From Acidobacteriota bacterium (GTDB lineage Bacteria; Acidobacteriota; Terriglobia; Terriglobales; SCQP01): a DNA stretch of 6,087 nt. Both the position numbers and the translations under genes were made by a program. The DNA lies in the NCBI GenBank assembly GCA_021818645.1, contig JAKATS010000097.1:1-6087 (forward strand), written 5' to 3'. The notes under the pieces are model-generated. The model ran no database searches. It had not been told where the DNA came from and was given only the letters and a program-made list of their open reading frames with translations. Below, piece by piece: positions 5,355 through 6,087 of this stretch. Each line of letters begins with the position of its first letter. The first letter of the stretch is position 1.

Positions 5355-6087
5355 ATGAAACCAACCCTTTCTTCACGTCTTAACATCATCGTAGTCGTGA
5401 CCGCCATTCTCTGTATCCGGCTGGCGGCTCAGTCTCCCGCATCCTCGGCGCGGACGTTTTACGTGAATTGCGCCCATGGCCATGATCATGCCAACGGCAT
5501 CAGGCCCGCCACGGCCTGGCGCACGCTGGCGCGCGCAAACCGCACGACATACCGGCCGGGCGATCAATTGCTGCTGGCGCTCAACCAGACCTGCCGGGGG
5601 CAAATCCGGCCGCGTGGTTCAGGATCACCCGGACATCCGATTGTTCTCAGCGCCTATGGCCGCGGGCGGCGGCCGCTCATTCAAGCGGGCCATCTGCGAT
5701 GGGCGATCAAATTAAGCGACCAGAGTTATTGGCGGATTGAACATTTGCGCACTCGGGGCGGCGATCCCTACGGCATCTGGATCACAGGCCGCAAGCCTGG
5801 CCTGATCATGCAATCCATTGATTTGTACCGGGTCAGCCTCAGCCATGTCCACGGCCAGCCCGGGAAAAAAGCCAGCGGCCTGCTGGTCATGCAGCCGCAA
5901 GGCCGGGGCGAGCGTCTGGAACGGGTGCGGGTGGATCGCGTAACCGCGCGGCATACCACCCAGTGGGCGGGCATTTATCTGGCCGGGGCGCGGTTCAGCG
6001 GCCCCGAGGGCCCGCGCGGCCGCGAGCTGGTGGTGCGCAATTCGGTGGTGCGCGGGGTGGGCGGCGATGGGATTGTGATTTTTGTGG
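5355..6087 (+). CDS. secreted right-handed beta-helix protein, pectate-lyase-like fold (3' end outside window)
   Basis: 244 codons are visible with no stop before the window ends. Residues 1-32 look like a Sec signal (MKPTLSSRLN, then IIVVVTAILC), with cleavage likely after SSA at 32. The mature start RTFYVNCAHGHDHANGIRPA, followed by TAWRTLARAN and RPGDQLLLALNQTCRGQIRP, matches the opening of many secreted parallel beta-helix proteins, including DUF1565-like and pectate-lyase-related enzymes. Short turn-and-strand units follow (SYWRIEHLRTRGG, YGIWITG, IDLYRVSLSHVHG, ASGLLVMQ, RVRVDRVTARHT, LVVRNSVVRGVGGDGIVIF). Catalytic residues would lie later, so lyase, hydrolase or binding role is open. 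The ATG is preferred because the signal peptide follows it directly; a GTG at 5331 is in frame and possible. GGAG (5336-5339) is rather far, 15 nt, from the ATG. Its closeness to the porin gene suggests one transcript and possibly joint polysaccharide use. Confidence 0.85.
   Translation, partial: MKPTLSSRLNIIVVVTAILCIRLAAQSPASSARTFYVNCAHGHDHANGIRPATAWRTLARANRTTYRPGDQLLLALNQTCRGQIRPRGSGSPGHPIVLSAYGRGRRPLIQAGHLRWAIKLSDQSYWRIEHLRTRGGDPYGIWITGRKPGLIMQSIDLYRVSLSHVHGQPGKKASGLLVMQPQGRGERLERVRVDRVTARHTTQWAGIYLAGARFSGPEGPRGRELVVRNSVVRGVGGDGIVIFV

Overview
The window reads as ordinary chromosomal DNA, GC-rich by eye, from a Gram-negative bacterium with an outer membrane: it encodes an OprB-type porin with a Sec signal and a C-terminal phenylalanine, and a lipoprotein. 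The mix of protein types resembles soil Acidobacteriota (Acidobacteriaceae-like), but that is an impression from remembered sequences, not a search result. I see no IS element, CRISPR array or phage gene.

Left half, minus strand. Positions 1-1754 hold most of a large lipoprotein with an Ig-like (putative He_PIG) domain and LVIVD-type beta-propeller repeats; its 3' end lies beyond the window. Upstream of it is a two-gene unit transcribed towards it: a two-domain rhodanese sulfurtransferase (2224-3093) overlapping by ATGA an uncharacterised 73-residue protein (2006-2227), with a GC hairpin at its end that may be a terminator. The unit has a good sigma70-like promoter at 3311-3340. The predicted transcription start falls on the A of an ATG opening a 15-codon reading frame, MRHSLSVIFTCCTAG, with two adjacent cysteine codons. 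It is followed by a leader of about 163 nt with nested complementary segments and a perfect complement to the sulfurtransferase ribosome-binding site. This is the architecture of the leaderless poly-cysteine attenuators described in mycobacteria, and is the most interesting thing here.

Middle. Positions 3370-3669 (minus) carry a broken, truncated membrane-protein gene, probably HPP family, with two compensating frameshifts, the first in a run of seven A. A complete tRNA-Leu(UAG) gene with encoded CCA lies at 3719-3805 on the plus strand.

Right half, plus strand. Only 37 nt after the tRNA begins an OprB-family carbohydrate-selective porin (3843-5324). Thirty nt further on starts a secreted right-handed beta-helix protein of pectate-lyase-like fold (5355 to the window end, incomplete). 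The porin and beta-helix protein are probably co-transcribed and may act together in polysaccharide breakdown and uptake. Most other long reading frames are antisense or frame-shifted shadows of these genes.
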